A stretch of DNA of 64,000 nt from Aquibacillus rhizosphaerae (GCF_030282825.1 NZ_JASTZU010000063.1:310001-374000); one strand, 5' to 3'; shown: positions 28,278 through 37,863, counted from the first letter of the stretch. Program-made: numbers and translations. The notes: generated by a model not told the origin, from the sequence alone.

Positions 28278-29945
28278 ATGAACAGCATATGGTGGAAAGA
28301 AGCAGTAGCTTATCAAATTTATCCTCGAAGTTTTATGGATTCAAATGGAGATGGAATAGGGGATATTCAAGGTATTATAACTAAATTGGATTATTTAAAA
28401 AACTTAGGTATCGATGTACTGTGGGTTTGTCCAATTTATAGCTCTCCTAATGATGATAATGGATATGATATTAGTGATTATAGAGGTATTATGAAAGACT
28501 TCGGAACGATGGAAGACTTTGACCAATTGTTAAAGGAAGTACATCGTCGTGGTATGAAACTAATTATGGATTTAGTTATAAACCATACATCAGATGAACA
28601 TCCATGGTTTATTGAATCTAGGTCTTCTATTGATAATCCATATAGAGATTACTATATTTGGCATCCTGGTGAAAAAGGCAAGGAACCAAATAACTGGGAG
28701 TCCATTTTTGGTGGATCTGCTTGGGAGTATGATAATAAAACAGAAGAATACTATATGCACGTATTTTCAAAGAAGCAGCCAGACTTGAACTGGGAAAATG
28801 CTCATGTGCGAAATGATTTATACGAAATGGTTAATTGGTGGTTAGATAAAGGTATTGATGGTTTTCGCATCGATGCAATTTCACATATAAAAAAAGTTCC
28901 AGGATTTCCAGATGTACCTAATCCTGAGTGTAAAAAGTATGCTCCTTCTTTTGAAGGGCATATGAATCGTGAAGGTATTCAAGTTTTTCTTGAGGAACTA
29001 AAACGAGAAACGTTTGATAAGTATGACATCATGACGGTTGGGGAAGCAAACGGTGTGACAGTTGAACAAGCAGATGAATGGGTAGGACAAGAAAATGGAA
29101 AGTTTAATATGATTTTTCAGTTTGAACATCTTGGTCTTTGGGGGAAAAGCGTAGATGGTGGTCTTGATATTCATACGCTTAAAGAAACTTTAACAAAGTG
29201 GCAAAAGGGACTTGAAAATTTAGGATGGAATGCACTATTCCTTGAAAATCATGATCAGCCAAGGTCTGTTTCTACTTGGGGAGATAGTAAGGAGTATTGG
29301 GAAAAGTCTGCTAAATGTCTAGCGACAATGTACTTTTTAATGCAAGGAACCCCCTTTATTTATCAAGGTCAAGAAATTGGTATGACTAACGTCAAGTTTG
29401 ATTCAATTGACGATTATAATGATGTAGCGATAAAAAACCTTTATAGAAATGAAATAGAAGAAGGTAAAACACATGAAGAAGTGATGCAGGTTATCTGGAA
29501 GAATGGACGTGATAATTCCAGAACTCCAATGCAATGGAATGGTAATGAAAATGCAGGTTTCACTTCAGGAACACCGTGGTTAAAGTTGAATCCTAATTAC
29601 ACAGAAATCAATGTAGAAACTGCATTAAATGATGAACATTCTATTTATCACTATTATAAAAAGCTTGCACAAATGAGAAAAAATGAAAATGCCCTTGTTT
29701 ATGGAAATTATGATTTGGTAATGGAAGACCATAATCAAATTTATGCTTATACAAGGACATTAGAAGGTGAAATTATACTAATTATAACAAATCTGTTTTC
29801 AGAAGAAGCTGCGTTCACCTTACCAGAGCATTTAACGGATAGGAATAATGAATTACTAATAAGTAATTACGAAGTTAATCCCCAGGAAAAATTAGGAGAG
29901 GTTAGCTTAAGACCGTATGAGGCAAGAGTGTATAAATTAATTTAG
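28278..29945 (+). CDS. GH13 alpha-glucosidase (GH13_31), probably alpha-1,4-acting
   Basis: This 555-residue amylase-family enzyme has the catalytic residues D199 (GFRIDAISHI), E256 (TVGEANGV) and D326 (LENHDQPRS), a (beta/alpha)8 barrel and a C-terminal beta domain. It lacks a signal peptide and so works on imported sugars. Oligo-1,6-glucosidases usually have Val after the nucleophile; here it is Ala200, which is known to go with alpha-1,4 (maltase) preference. ATG 28278 follows TAGGGAGG. Regulation by the LacI-type dyad upstream is inferred. Confidence 0.88.
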   Translation: MNSIWWKEAVAYQIYPRSFMDSNGDGIGDIQGIITKLDYLKNLGIDVLWVCPIYSSPNDDNGYDISDYRGIMKDFGTMEDFDQLLKEVHRRGMKLIMDLVINHTSDEHPWFIESRSSIDNPYRDYYIWHPGEKGKEPNNWESIFGGSAWEYDNKTEEYYMHVFSKKQPDLNWENAHVRNDLYEMVNWWLDKGIDGFRIDAISHIKKVPGFPDVPNPECKKYAPSFEGHMNREGIQVFLEELKRETFDKYDIMTVGEANGVTVEQADEWVGQENGKFNMIFQFEHLGLWGKSVDGGLDIHTLKETLTKWQKGLENLGWNALFLENHDQPRSVSTWGDSKEYWEKSAKCLATMYFLMQGTPFIYQGQEIGMTNVKFDSIDDYNDVAIKNLYRNEIEEGKTHEEVMQVIWKNGRDNSRTPMQWNGNENAGFTSGTPWLKLNPNYTEINVETALNDEHSIYHYYKKLAQMRKNENALVYGNYDLVMEDHNQIYAYTRTLEGEIILIITNLFSEEAAFTLPEHLTDRNNELLISNYEVNPQEKLGEVSLRPYEARVYKLI

Positions 29946-30139
29946 TGAAAAAAAGGGAAAGACGGCATAATAAAACCGATTTTCCCTTTCTCTATTAGTT
30001 CAGAAAATCCCCAACCAAAGAATGTGAATCCAACGAACCCAATTAAGGTAGCAATTAGAGCAATCCTGAATAAGAATTTTCTATTTCTAGATTGTGAACT
30101 ATTTCTAAAGAAAATGCTGAAAACAGCAATTAAGGCCAC
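29942..30139 (-). CDS. Small two-span membrane protein, hypothetical
   Basis: A minus-strand frame of 65 residues has two hydrophobic segments, one at the start (ALIAVFSIFF) and one in the middle (LIATLIGFVGFTFFGWGF), with a basic loop between. GTG 30139 is the most likely start, though the frame is open for another ten codons upstream. It follows the malic enzyme gene by about 45 bp. The ribosome binding site is poor, so it may not be a real gene. Confidence 0.45.
   Translation of the reverse strand: MALIAVFSIFFRNSSQSRNRKFLFRIALIATLIGFVGFTFFGWGFSELIEKGKIGFIMPSFPFFH
29951..29996 (+). terminator. Weak terminator after alpha-glucosidase gene
   Basis: AAAGGGAAA at 29952-29960 pairs with TTTCCCTTT at 29981-29989. 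The tail is only moderately T-rich. It overlaps the 3' end of the small minus-strand frame. Confidence 0.5.
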
Positions 30140-30185
30140 GATAAATCCAATCCAAAATTCAATATCAATTGATTAATTTAGACTG

Positions 30186-31583
30186 CTAGACTTTTTGTGC
30201 TACACCGGTGTCATATGCAGCCTGTATTACAGCATCCCTTATTTTCGGTACAACCTGAGTATTAAACACACCCGGAATAATATATTCTTCATTTAGTTCA
30301 TCATCAGAAATCGTCGAGGCGATTGCTTTCGCTGCGGCTAGTTTCATTTCTTCATTAATTGATGTTGCTCTGCAATCAAGGACTCCGCTGAAAATTCCAG
30401 GAAAACATAAGACATTATTGACTTGGTTTGGATAGTCTGATCTTCCTGTTGCCATTATTCTTACATATGGGCTTGCATCCTCAGGAGAAATTTCAGGATT
30501 AGGATTTGCTAATGCAAAGACAATTGGTTCTTTAGCCATTTTTTTAACATCTTCTACTTTCAGTATCCCAGCCGAAGAAACGCCAATAAAGATGTCCGCA
30601 TCTTCGATAACAGTAGACAAATCACCTTGTTGTTCAAATGGATTAGTGTTTTCCGCATACCAGTTCCACATTTTATTTTCATATGTTTCTTTTTTTGAAA
30701 TTGCGCCATTTCGGTCTACACCAACTACATTTCGCGCCCCAGCATTTAATAGCATTTTTGTAATCGCTGTCCCAGCAGCACCAATTCCACATACGACTAC
30801 TTTACACTCTTCTAATTTCTTTTTGGTTAGCTTTAAAGCATTAAATATTCCTGCAAGAACAACAATTGCAGTTCCATGTTGATCATCGTGAAAGACTGGA
30901 ATATTCATTTCTTTTTTTAATCTTTCTTCTATTTCAAAACATTGGGGAGAAGCAATGTCCTCTAAGTTAATCCCACCAAAAGTAGGGCTTAGTGCTTTAA
31001 CAATTCTAATTATTTCTTCGGTATCATGTGAATCTAAACATAAAGGATAGGCATTTATATTCGCAAATTGTTTGAATAACATTGCCTTTCCTTCCATTAC
31101 AGGCATTGCTGCTTCGGGCTTAATTTTTCCTAACCCTAAAACAGCTGTTCCATCTGAGATGACTGCCACTGAATTCTTTTTGATTGTTAAGTTATATGCA
31201 AGCATAGGGTCTTCATCAATTGCTTTAGAAACCCTTGCCACTTCAGGAGTATATACTTGAGAGAGTTGTTCTCTGTTGTCAATAGAAATTTTAGATTTTA
31301 TTTCAATCTTACCACCTAGATGTACTAAAAATGTACGGTCTGATACATGCTTTACACTTACCCCGGGGAGTGCATCGATTTCGTTAACGATTTGTTTTTG
31401 ATTATTTTCGTCATTGACACGAATTGTTAGGTCCCTGACGGTTATCGTAGGTCCTTCTTTAATTACATCAATAGCAACCATATCACCACCTGCTTCACTT
31501 ACTACAGTTGCGATCTTTCCAAAAGTAACTTGTTGTCTATCAATTTCAATCCGTAAAATTACATGCATATTAGAACGCGCCAT
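30186..31583 (-). CDS. NAD(P)-dependent malic enzyme with N-terminal ACT domain
   Basis: The 465-residue enzyme oxidatively decarboxylates malate to pyruvate. Residues 1-80 form an ACT-like regulatory domain ([20 protein letters not shown]...DLTIRVND), which is found in some Firmicute malic enzymes. The catalytic part follows with [22 protein letters not shown], the metal-binding [13 protein letters not shown] and the cofactor loop GIGAAGTA. The ACT domain suggests control by an amino acid or related ligand. GTAGATTG-type RBS is modest. Confidence 0.88.
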   Translation of the reverse strand: MARSNMHVILRIEIDRQQVTFGKIATVVSEAGGDMVAIDVIKEGPTITVRDLTIRVNDENNQKQIVNEIDALPGVSVKHVSDRTFLVHLGGKIEIKSKISIDNREQLSQVYTPEVARVSKAIDEDPMLAYNLTIKKNSVAVISDGTAVLGLGKIKPEAAMPVMEGKAMLFKQFANINAYPLCLDSHDTEEIIRIVKALSPTFGGINLEDIASPQCFEIEERLKKEMNIPVFHDDQHGTAIVVLAGIFNALKLTKKKLEECKVVVCGIGAAGTAITKMLLNAGARNVVGVDRNGAISKKETYENKMWNWYAENTNPFEQQGDLSTVIEDADIFIGVSSAGILKVEDVKKMAKEPIVFALANPNPEISPEDASPYVRIMATGRSDYPNQVNNVLCFPGIFSGVLDCRATSINEEMKLAAAKAIASTISDDELNEEYIIPGVFNTQVVPKIRDAVIQAAYDTGVAQKV

Positions 31584-31690
31584 TCAATCTACATCCTTTC
31601 TCTAAAACGGTAGTTAAAATGATTGTATACTAATTTCAACATAAATAGGTTGACTTTTACAATGAAAACTTGAAAAACTTTCATTATTAT

Positions 31691-31720
31691 ATTTACCCCT
31701 AGTGAAATATAGGGGTAAAT
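31691..31720. repeat. 11-bp perfect inverted repeat with 8-nt loop
   Basis: ATTTACCCCTA at 31691-31701 is mirrored by TAGGGGTAAAT at 31710-31720. It lies about 108 bp upstream of the malic enzyme start and 22 bp upstream of the small frameshifted ORF. It could be an operator for either gene or a 5' hairpin. Confidence 0.5.
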
Positions 31721-31742
31721 CATTGATATTAGGAGGATGAAT

Positions 31743-31984
31743 ATGATGTTAGCAAATCAAAAGTCTTATTATATTCACATGTATAAATGGAGTATAAACT
31801 CTTTTAATAAGAAAAAAATAATAATCAACAACAATTCAATCATTTGCTTAGAACACTATGCTTAGGATTAGCAATTTTAAGTTTTTATATGAATTTAATT
31901 AGTATAGCGAGCATTGTGAATAAATTGAATCTAACTGGAGTTTTATCTAGATTAGTTTATGTTCATTTCTTAATCTTTATTTGA
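31743..31984 (+). pseudogene. Frameshifted small membrane protein (about 80 aa)
   Basis: AGGAGGATGA precedes ATG 31743. The frame reads MMLANQKSYYIHMYKWSINS, reaches an A-run (GAAAAAAAT) and then stops. Shifting by one base after the A-run opens NHLLRTLCLGLAILSFYMNL to a TGA at 31982. The whole would be 80 residues with one or two membrane helices. A disrupted gene, an assembly indel, or slippage at the A-run are possible. Confidence 0.5.
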
Positions 31985-32029
31985 TGTGGAATGGAATTGA
32001 TACAAATCACATGTACTCGGAAATAGAAA

Positions 32030-32062
32030 AAATCAACTAGATGACACTCTAGTTAGTTTTTG
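32030..32062. terminator. Terminator between small frameshifted gene and FkbM gene
   Basis: CAACTAG and CTAGTTAG form a stem flanked by A- and T-runs, so it may act for both convergent genes. Confidence 0.55.
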
Positions 32063-32999
32063 TCAATTGTAAGCTTAAGGTTGCTAAGAATTGAATTGTC
32101 TTTTATTAATAAAAAGTCTGTATGGATATAGTTGGTATCAAACAAATTTATCAGGTCTTGATAATTAAAATTAGTTGCGTTTAAAACTGTATCATTTTCT
32201 TTATAAACATAAACGGTAAAATTTCTTGCAAAAAATTCAAAAAAACTTCGACATCATATCCAGATTTCGTAATATATTCACTATTAAATTCAATAAAACC
32301 TAATAGAGAAGGACTATTGGTAATTAAGTTTGTCATTCCTTTTAGAACAAAAGCTTCGTAGCCTTCAACATCTACTTTGAAAAGTACAGAACGGTAGGAT
32401 CTATTTTTATCTTTATCTAAGAACCCATCAATAGTTATAGAACTGACAGGAACTTTTTCAACTAAAGAATGTTTAGGGATATAAGAAGCAGTTGATGTTC
32501 CGGACCAATGCTTATCAATGTAAAAAAAGTTCTCATCTAGTTCCTTATCTGATGCTATCGCATTTATGATTGATATTTGTGCCTTGTTAGGATGGGCGTC
32601 TTTAGATCGGTTAATATACTTTAAAAGGTTCCGGTTTGCTTCAATACCAATTATATTAGATTCTAACGGATATGTAGCAGAAAATATACACTCACCGTAA
32701 TTAACTCCGACATCTATTACTAAATCTGGCCTATATTCTTTTACCGCATGTGTCCAAAAATGATGTAGCCTTTTTTGTGTCGTTCCGTTGCTAATAAGCA
32801 GAGCTCTTCCACGATTCTCTTTTGCATTTACATAAAGGATACGAGCACTAGGTAACGTAATTTTTTGTGGAATCTTATGTATTTTTAATGTTTTATATTT
32901 AATTAAAATTCCAAAATCAATCAAAAACTTCCAAAACTTAGGATGACTTTCCCATATTCTCATGATAAAAGGCTTCCTTAAAGATGTTAATATTTTCAA
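32053..32999 (-). pseudogene. FkbM-family SAM-dependent methyltransferase, frameshifted near 3' end
   Basis: The intact frame covers 272 residues: DLVIDVGVNYGECIFSA (SAM-binding) near 92, GIEANRN near 118 and VLFKVDVEGYEAFVLKG near 203 are FkbM hallmarks. After VFLNFLQE near 32225, one missing base throws the frame off; the other frame then continues with NFTVYVYKENDTVLNATNFN to a stop at 32053, giving about 315 residues. TTG start at 32999 after a G-run. FkbM enzymes methylate sugars or lipids; no glycan genes are adjacent. It may be functional if the gap is an assembly error. Confidence 0.75.
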
Positions 33000-33179
33000 T
33001 GAAATCCCCCCCAGATTATATCAATCTTTCAACTGTACCTTTCTTTTAATTATATGAAATCCCTCTCAAAAACTGCTTTCTTAATAGAAAATTTACAAAA
33101 ACATGGTTTTGTCGAATGTGGAGAATAACGGTATTGAGCTAGGATGCAATCAAGTGAGATAGTATTTGATCTTGGGGGA

Positions 33180-33350
33180 TATCAAGCTTCCAGTGCCTAC
33201 CCCGACTGAGTCCTAGAGTCAATCATCTATGTGGTAATGAGCACCACATAGATGTTCGTCTTAGGATTGCTACATAGACGGACATCGCAAAAATAAGATT
33301 TTTCCTTGTTTATAAGGCCCCCCGCGCTTTTTTTAACGTACTAAAAAACA
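33180..33350. repeat. Dispersed repeat family A, copy 2
   Basis: The element starts TCCAGTGCCTACCCC, carries ATCATCTATGTGGTAATGAG facing CACCACATAGATGTTCGTCT (inner hairpin), and ends in a diverged G/C-rich tail. It fills much of the 390-bp gap between the FkbM gene and the secreted-protein gene. I see no gene in the rest of that gap (33000-33180). Confidence 0.65.
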
Positions 33351-33390
33351 GTGCGAGGAGGATAGCCACACACTGTTTTTAAAGTTTGCT

Positions 33391-33831
33391 TTATTCAGAT
33401 ACTTTATCTTTGAAAGTAAGTAGTTTTGCACTTGTTTCTTTAATTAACTGTGTTAACTTTGTTAAGTCAGGCTTTTCTTTCTGTGCTTCCCCAATTAATG
33501 GGTAAAGACTTTCTTCAATGTTTTTATAATCTTCAGGATATTTCTTTTCAACCTTTTTCTCAATTAAGTCCCAATTTTCATCTAATACTTTGCCAAATGT
33601 ATTGATTTTTTTAGTGTTTTCAGGAGATCGTTCTACTACGTTGTGTAACTCATTAATGGTAGCCAAAACAATTGTTGTTCCCTTTTCTAAACTAGTTTTA
33701 TTCTCCTTATCGCCCTCTGCTTCCATCACCTTTTCTGGATGATATTGATTCGTGGAAGTCTCATTGCTAAAACCAAATAACAATGTGCTAAACGTAATTA
33801 ATGTGATAAATAATAAAGTTGTTTTTCTCAT
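33391..33831 (-). CDS. Secreted helical protein, paralogue of the 39.7-kb gene
   Basis: A signal peptide (MRKTTLLFITLITFSTLLFG) heads a 146-residue, Lys/Glu-rich, helical protein. The motif NWDLIEKKVEKKYPEDY then SLYPLIGEAQ recurs in the paralogue at 39.7 kb. W..IE..V....P..Y..IE repeats of this shape also appear in the extracytoplasmic N-terminal region of FTR1/EfeU iron permeases, which is a weak hint toward metal handling. RBS AAGGAG precedes the ATG. Confidence 0.6.
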   Translation of the reverse strand: MRKTTLLFITLITFSTLLFGFSNETSTNQYHPEKVMEAEGDKENKTSLEKGTTIVLATINELHNVVERSPENTKKINTFGKVLDENWDLIEKKVEKKYPEDYKNIEESLYPLIGEAQKEKPDLTKLTQLIKETSAKLLTFKDKVSE

Positions 33832-34022
33832 TAATACTGTCTCCTTTATGTAAGTTAGTCATATTTTCTTCCATAGTTGTTTTATTATTCATGGATAGAA
33901 AAAATACTAACCTAGTCAATCAGATGTTTTCGAAATAACTTATAAAAGTAATTATTAATTTAAAAAAATGAGCATAGAAATGATTTTCTATGCTCATTTA
34001 TTGCTAGTATTTATGTGGTAAA

Positions 34023-36257
34023 TTAAAGGTTACGAACAGCGTGTTTCATGACACCTTTACACATGGGACACTCTCTTGTGTTTTGTACTGTTTCCTCTTG
34101 CGTTGTGATACGCATCCAACATTTACAAGTAGTGCTTGTACAATCCCAAACTAATTCTTGACTCTTACTAGTGTTGTTGTTTGTTTGCTCTGCTTTTGGC
34201 ATAAACGGATCTGTAAGAAACCTTGAGACTTCGACTTGTTCACCACGGTAGTAACTAGGGGAACTTATATACAGTTCTTGTTCAGCTCGTGTAATGGCAA
34301 CATAGGCTAGCCTCCGTTCTTCCTCTATAGCTGCATCGATTTTATGTTTACCTTTTTGATCAGAAATTAAATCTTTTCGGTCACTTGCCTCTATTGCGGA
34401 ACTATGGGGCAGAATACCTTCTGAAGCACCAATTAAAAAAATCACTGGATATTCAAGTCCTTTTGTGCGATGAATCGTCATTAACGAAACAGCATTTGGG
34501 TCTTGGGTTCTTCTTATTGTTTCCATTTCTTTATTTTTATCAATCACATTATCAACAAATTCAATGAATTCAGCTACAGTCGTATATTTACTAGAGGCCG
34601 CTTCAATCTCAGATAACGTTTCGATTATGATCTCCCTATGCAACGTGACATTTTTTCTTTCATTTGCGTCTAAGTAATTATCATAAAATCTTCGAATCAT
34701 TTTTATAGCTTGCGTAGGTTTAATTTCTTTAAGTGTTTTAATTATACTAATCCGTTCTTCCACTTGCTTTTTTTGGAACGGCTGTAACCCACGAAGCGAA
34801 GTGAGGTGCTTAAGCGGGTTACGTCTAGGATTAATCAACTGCTCTGCCTCAATATGATACATCGCTTTCTCACGATTTAGAAAAAGAGTAGGTAAAATAC
34901 TAGGTAAAGCCTTCAAGTTGTCAGGTTGTATGGAGAGTCTTAAGTAATCAATCACAGGCTTTACAAGCGGTTGCTCATAAAAAGTTTCTCCTTTTGTAAA
35001 GGAAATGAATGGGATGCCTTGAACAACTAGTTGATCGAAAATCGCACGCGAACTACTGTTTGTGCGGTGTAGAATTGCAAAATCACTATAGTCACGCCTT
35101 CCCGATTGAACGTCATCGGTGATTTTTTTGAGAATAGCTACCGCTTCATCGTCCGTTGTAGTTGGTCTTGAATAAAGTGGTGACTCCACACTCGTTTTGG
35201 TAGCTTTTAAGGTCTTTTTATGGCGCTGTGTATTAAGTTGAATTACTTCGTTGGCAAGTCCAAGAATACTTGCAGTAGATCGATAGTTTATATCTAGTGT
35301 TAGACAATTTGCTGTTGGATACAGAGATTCATAGTTAAGGATAATTGAACTATCTGCTCCATTGAAACTGTATATGGTTTGGTCATCATCACCAACAACG
35401 AATAAGTTGTTATGTGGTTTAGCAATTAATTTGATTAATTCGAATTGAACTGGGTTTGTATCTTGCCATTCGTCACATAAAATATATTGAAATCTTTTTT
35501 GCATCGATTGTAACAGTTGCTGATCGTTAATGAGCAAGTGATAGCATTCTGTGAGCATATCATCAAAATCTATATAATTATTTTGTTTTTTCCAGTCCTC
35601 ATAATGGTTAAGGATGTCTTTGATTTCTTTTTCTATCGCTGTCTTTGATGGCATATCACTTACTGTTTTCAATTTATTTTTAAAAGATGACAGGATGGCT
35701 AGTAATGTTTCAGGCTCATAGGCTTCGTGTAGTTGTTTTTCTTTTAATATTAATTTGATTGCTAATTGTTTTCGTTTTTCATTACTTAGTACTTGTTGAT
35801 TAAAACCTTTACTTCGTAAAAGTCTGAAAAAGATAGAATGAAATGTACCAATCGTAATCGAATTTACCATTTGCGCATTCAGTCCGGATAGTTGACTGAT
35901 TCGTTGTTTCATCTCCTCAGATGCTTTTTTTGTAAAGGTAACTAGCATGATTTGTTTTGGGCTTACTTTTTTTATTGTAATTAAATATCCCGCTCTAGAT
36001 GTAAGTACCCGTGTTTTCCCACTTCCAGCTCCTGCTAAAACAAGAGCTGGCCCATCAAAGTGACGGACAGCATCAATTTGTGGCTTATTTAATTTAATTC
36101 CCTGTTCTTCTAAAGAACGAAAGAAACTAGCATCATTGTCCTGGTCATTTATTAAATCAACACTTGTAGTTGTATCTGCAAGTGTTGCATCAGATATACT
36201 CTTTTGTGTACCACTTGGGGTAGTTGTGAATTCCTTTGTAATTATCAATTGGGTCAC
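34023..36257 (-). CDS. yjcD: UvrD/PcrA-like superfamily 1 DNA helicase, YjcD type
   Basis: A 744-residue 3'-5' helicase with Walker A (LAGAGSGKTRVLTSRAG near 75), motif II (YILCDEWQDTNPVQF) and later motifs (TIHRTKGLEYPVIFL; YVAITRAEQELYIS). An unusual Thr/Ser-rich N-terminal extension precedes the helicase core, and a Cys-rich C-terminus (TCKCW... CPMCKG) forms a zinc finger. This layout is that of B. subtilis YjcD, not of PcrA. It probably acts in DNA repair. Confidence 0.85.
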   Translation of the reverse strand: MTQLIITKEFTTTPSGTQKSISDATLADTTTSVDLINDQDNDASFFRSLEEQGIKLNKPQIDAVRHFDGPALVLAGAGSGKTRVLTSRAGYLITIKKVSPKQIMLVTFTKKASEEMKQRISQLSGLNAQMVNSITIGTFHSIFFRLLRSKGFNQQVLSNEKRKQLAIKLILKEKQLHEAYEPETLLAILSSFKNKLKTVSDMPSKTAIEKEIKDILNHYEDWKKQNNYIDFDDMLTECYHLLINDQQLLQSMQKRFQYILCDEWQDTNPVQFELIKLIAKPHNNLFVVGDDDQTIYSFNGADSSIILNYESLYPTANCLTLDINYRSTASILGLANEVIQLNTQRHKKTLKATKTSVESPLYSRPTTTDDEAVAILKKITDDVQSGRRDYSDFAILHRTNSSSRAIFDQLVVQGIPFISFTKGETFYEQPLVKPVIDYLRLSIQPDNLKALPSILPTLFLNREKAMYHIEAEQLINPRRNPLKHLTSLRGLQPFQKKQVEERISIIKTLKEIKPTQAIKMIRRFYDNYLDANERKNVTLHREIIIETLSEIEAASSKYTTVAEFIEFVDNVIDKNKEMETIRRTQDPNAVSLMTIHRTKGLEYPVIFLIGASEGILPHSSAIEASDRKDLISDQKGKHKIDAAIEEERRLAYVAITRAEQELYISSPSYYRGEQVEVSRFLTDPFMPKAEQTNNNTSKSQELVWDCTSTTCKCWMRITTQEETVQNTRECPMCKGVMKHAVRNL

Positions 36258-36686
36258 CTGCAGTTTGAGTTAATAAACCTTAATTTTAATAGATAAAGAG
36301 TAAAGTGACAATGACTAAATGCGGATAATTATATAGTGAACAATAATTTGGTGGGATGGGACTGTATTTAATACTTCCTAATTTAGCGTTTTAACCGAAG
36401 CGGTTGATAGAAAGTCCGACGTATCATTATAATGGCTTCCTTGTAAGCAAGCTGTAAATCAGGAAATGAATTCAAAGTCTTGTGGAAAGTAAAAGGTCTT
36501 CGGTAGGACAAGTATTCCCAGTCCAAACAGCTGAAAATAAGCAGGAAAAAAGAAAGCTTTGGCCTTATTACATCGTACATAGAAAAATGATTTTCTTTTT
36601 CAAGGTGCGGAAATCACCGTATCAGTTGTGGATTCTATAGATTACTAGTCAGACGATTTTTAGAATTCAGCCCTTTTAAAAAACTA
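36258..36686. other. Intergenic region with uncertain 65-codon minus-strand frame
   Basis: The gap between the helicase gene and the S-box promoter holds a frame at 36580-36383 on the minus strand (CLDWEYLSYRRPFTFHKTL), which has no ribosome binding site. It may be a gene remnant. No other structure is evident. Confidence 0.4.
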
Positions 36687-36716
36687 TTGACAATTTCGTG
36701 AAAGTTTAGGTAAGAT
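36687..36716 (+). promoter_or_regulatory. Sigma-A-type promoter of the S-box transcript
   Basis: TTGACA at 36687-36692 and TAAGAT at 36711-36716, 18 bp apart, lie about 35 bp upstream of the first SAM-I aptamer. Confidence 0.75.
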
Positions 36717-36751
36717 GTGTAAAGAATATTTAGAAAATTACATAGTATTAT

Positions 36752-36909
36752 CTCTTATCAAGAGTAGGCAGAGGGATTTGGCCCTATGACGCCCGGCAAC
36801 CGGCAAAAAAGCACGGTGCTACTTCCAACAGACAAAGAGTTGTCTGGAAGATAAGAGGTCGAAGCATATTACTTCAGCCTCTTTCAATTGAAAGAGGCTT
36901 TTATATTTA
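36752..36909 (+). promoter_or_regulatory. SAM-I (S-box) riboswitch upstream of sulfite-oxidase-like gene
   Basis: The aptamer runs from CTCTTATCAAGAG (36752) through GAGGGATTTGGCCCTATGAC, CCCGGCAACC and GGTGCTACTTCC to GATAAGAG at 36857. A terminator follows (AGCCTCTTTCAA/TTGAAAGAGGCT, 36876-36899) with a T-rich tail. All canonical S-box elements are present, so the downstream gene should be expressed when SAM is low. Confidence 0.95.
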
Positions 36910-36925
36910 GTAGGGAGGAATAGAA

Positions 36926-37594
36926 ATGGCAATAAGTAAAGCGGAACGGTTAAAGAAATCAAAAACGCCTGCTCGTGATGCAAGGTTTGGAGATAGACTC
37001 CCCCAGGGTCAAGTATTAACAGAAAGATTTCCAATACTTACCGTAGGTGATACGCCAATCTATGACGACCTTAGTAAATGGGACCTGAAGATATTTGGTG
37101 AAATCAATGAGGAGAAAGTTTTTACATTTGAGGACATATTGGCGCTACCTCAGAAAAAAGTAGTATGCGATGTTCATTGCGTAACGCGTTGGTCAAAATT
37201 TGATAACGAATTTGAGGGCGTATTGTTTAAAGATTTACTTAACCATTTTGAGATTAAGCCCGAAGCAAAATACGTTGTCGTTCATGGTGACTATGACTAT
37301 CAAACAAACCTACCACTAGAGGACTTGCTAAAAGATGATATTATTCTTGCGCATTCATACAATGGTAAAGCCTTAACAGAGAAACATGGTTATCCATTAC
37401 GTCTTGTAGTTCCACATCTTTATTTTTGGAAAAGTGCCAAGTGGATTCGTGGGATAGAATTTTTAAAGGAAAACCGAAATGGATATTGGGAACAAAATGG
37501 GTTTCATTATTATGGAGATCCATATAAAGAACAACGATTCTCTGGTGAGGAATTTGAGCTAAAAAACTTTAAAGATCGTGATTTTGATTATTAA
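36926..37594 (+). CDS. Sulfite-oxidase-like molybdopterin oxidoreductase, YuiH-like
   Basis: A 222-residue protein with the sulfite oxidase/YedY molybdopterin fold: VCDVHCVTRWSKFDNEFEGV near 75 holds the presumed molybdenum-ligating Cys, and YPLRLVVPHLYFWKSAKWIRG near 160 is the family's C-terminal motif. It matches YuiH and has no Tat signal, so it is predicted to be cytoplasmic. It is directly behind an S-box. I infer a methionine- or sulfur-related reduction or oxidation, for example of a sulfoxide, by analogy with MsrP (YedY); this is unproven. Confidence 0.82.
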   Translation: MAISKAERLKKSKTPARDARFGDRLPQGQVLTERFPILTVGDTPIYDDLSKWDLKIFGEINEEKVFTFEDILALPQKKVVCDVHCVTRWSKFDNEFEGVLFKDLLNHFEIKPEAKYVVVHGDYDYQTNLPLEDLLKDDIILAHSYNGKALTEKHGYPLRLVVPHLYFWKSAKWIRGIEFLKENRNGYWEQNGFHYYGDPYKEQRFSGEEFELKNFKDRDFDY

Positions 37595-37630
37595 ACAAGA
37601 TTAGAATCATCAAAAAGCGAATAAATCAAA

Positions 37631-37800
37631 CCTTATCAAGAGACGGGGGAGGAAACTGGTCTGAAGATCCCGCGGCAACCATTTATTTGCTAGATAGATA
37701 AAAAGGTGCCAAGTCCAGCAGACGAAAATGGTCTGAAAGATGAGGAGGAAACTACTGACCAAATCCTCTTCATCATGTGAATGAGGATTTTAATTATATT
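37631..37800 (+). promoter_or_regulatory. SAM-I-like riboswitch, altered P2 region, upstream of symporter
   Basis: P1 CCTTATC (37631-37637) pairs with GATGAGG (37739-37745). P2 has GGGGGAGGAAACTGG facing TCTGAAGATCCC instead of the usual GGGACTGGCCC, but retains an A-GG loop with ACTGG, and the downstream GGTGCCAAGTCCAGC supplies CCAGC for the conserved pseudoknot. GCGGCAACC and GGTGCC follow S-box rules. A terminator stem at 37761-37790 follows with a weak T-tail. No promoter is visible in the 36-bp gap after the upstream gene. Confidence 0.85.
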
Positions 37801-37863
37801 ATAGGAATTATAGGAAATTACAGATTTAGTGTCCTGTGGATAACTGACTATTGCATGTGCCAC

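Noticed and set aside
31743-31984. Programmed -1/+1 frameshift as the explanation for the split ORF
   Set aside because: An A-run alone is not enough; no stimulatory structure follows and other single-base gaps exist in the window. Kept as a possibility only.
36383-36580. 65-codon minus-strand ORF MYDVIRPKLSFF...
   Set aside because: No ribosome binding site and no clear family; may be a repeat remnant, so it is mentioned only inside the intergenic entry.
36926-37594. Nitrate or sulfite oxidation pathway gene
   Set aside because: No molybdenum-cofactor, cytochrome or sulfite genes nearby; the S-box points to methionine-linked control instead.
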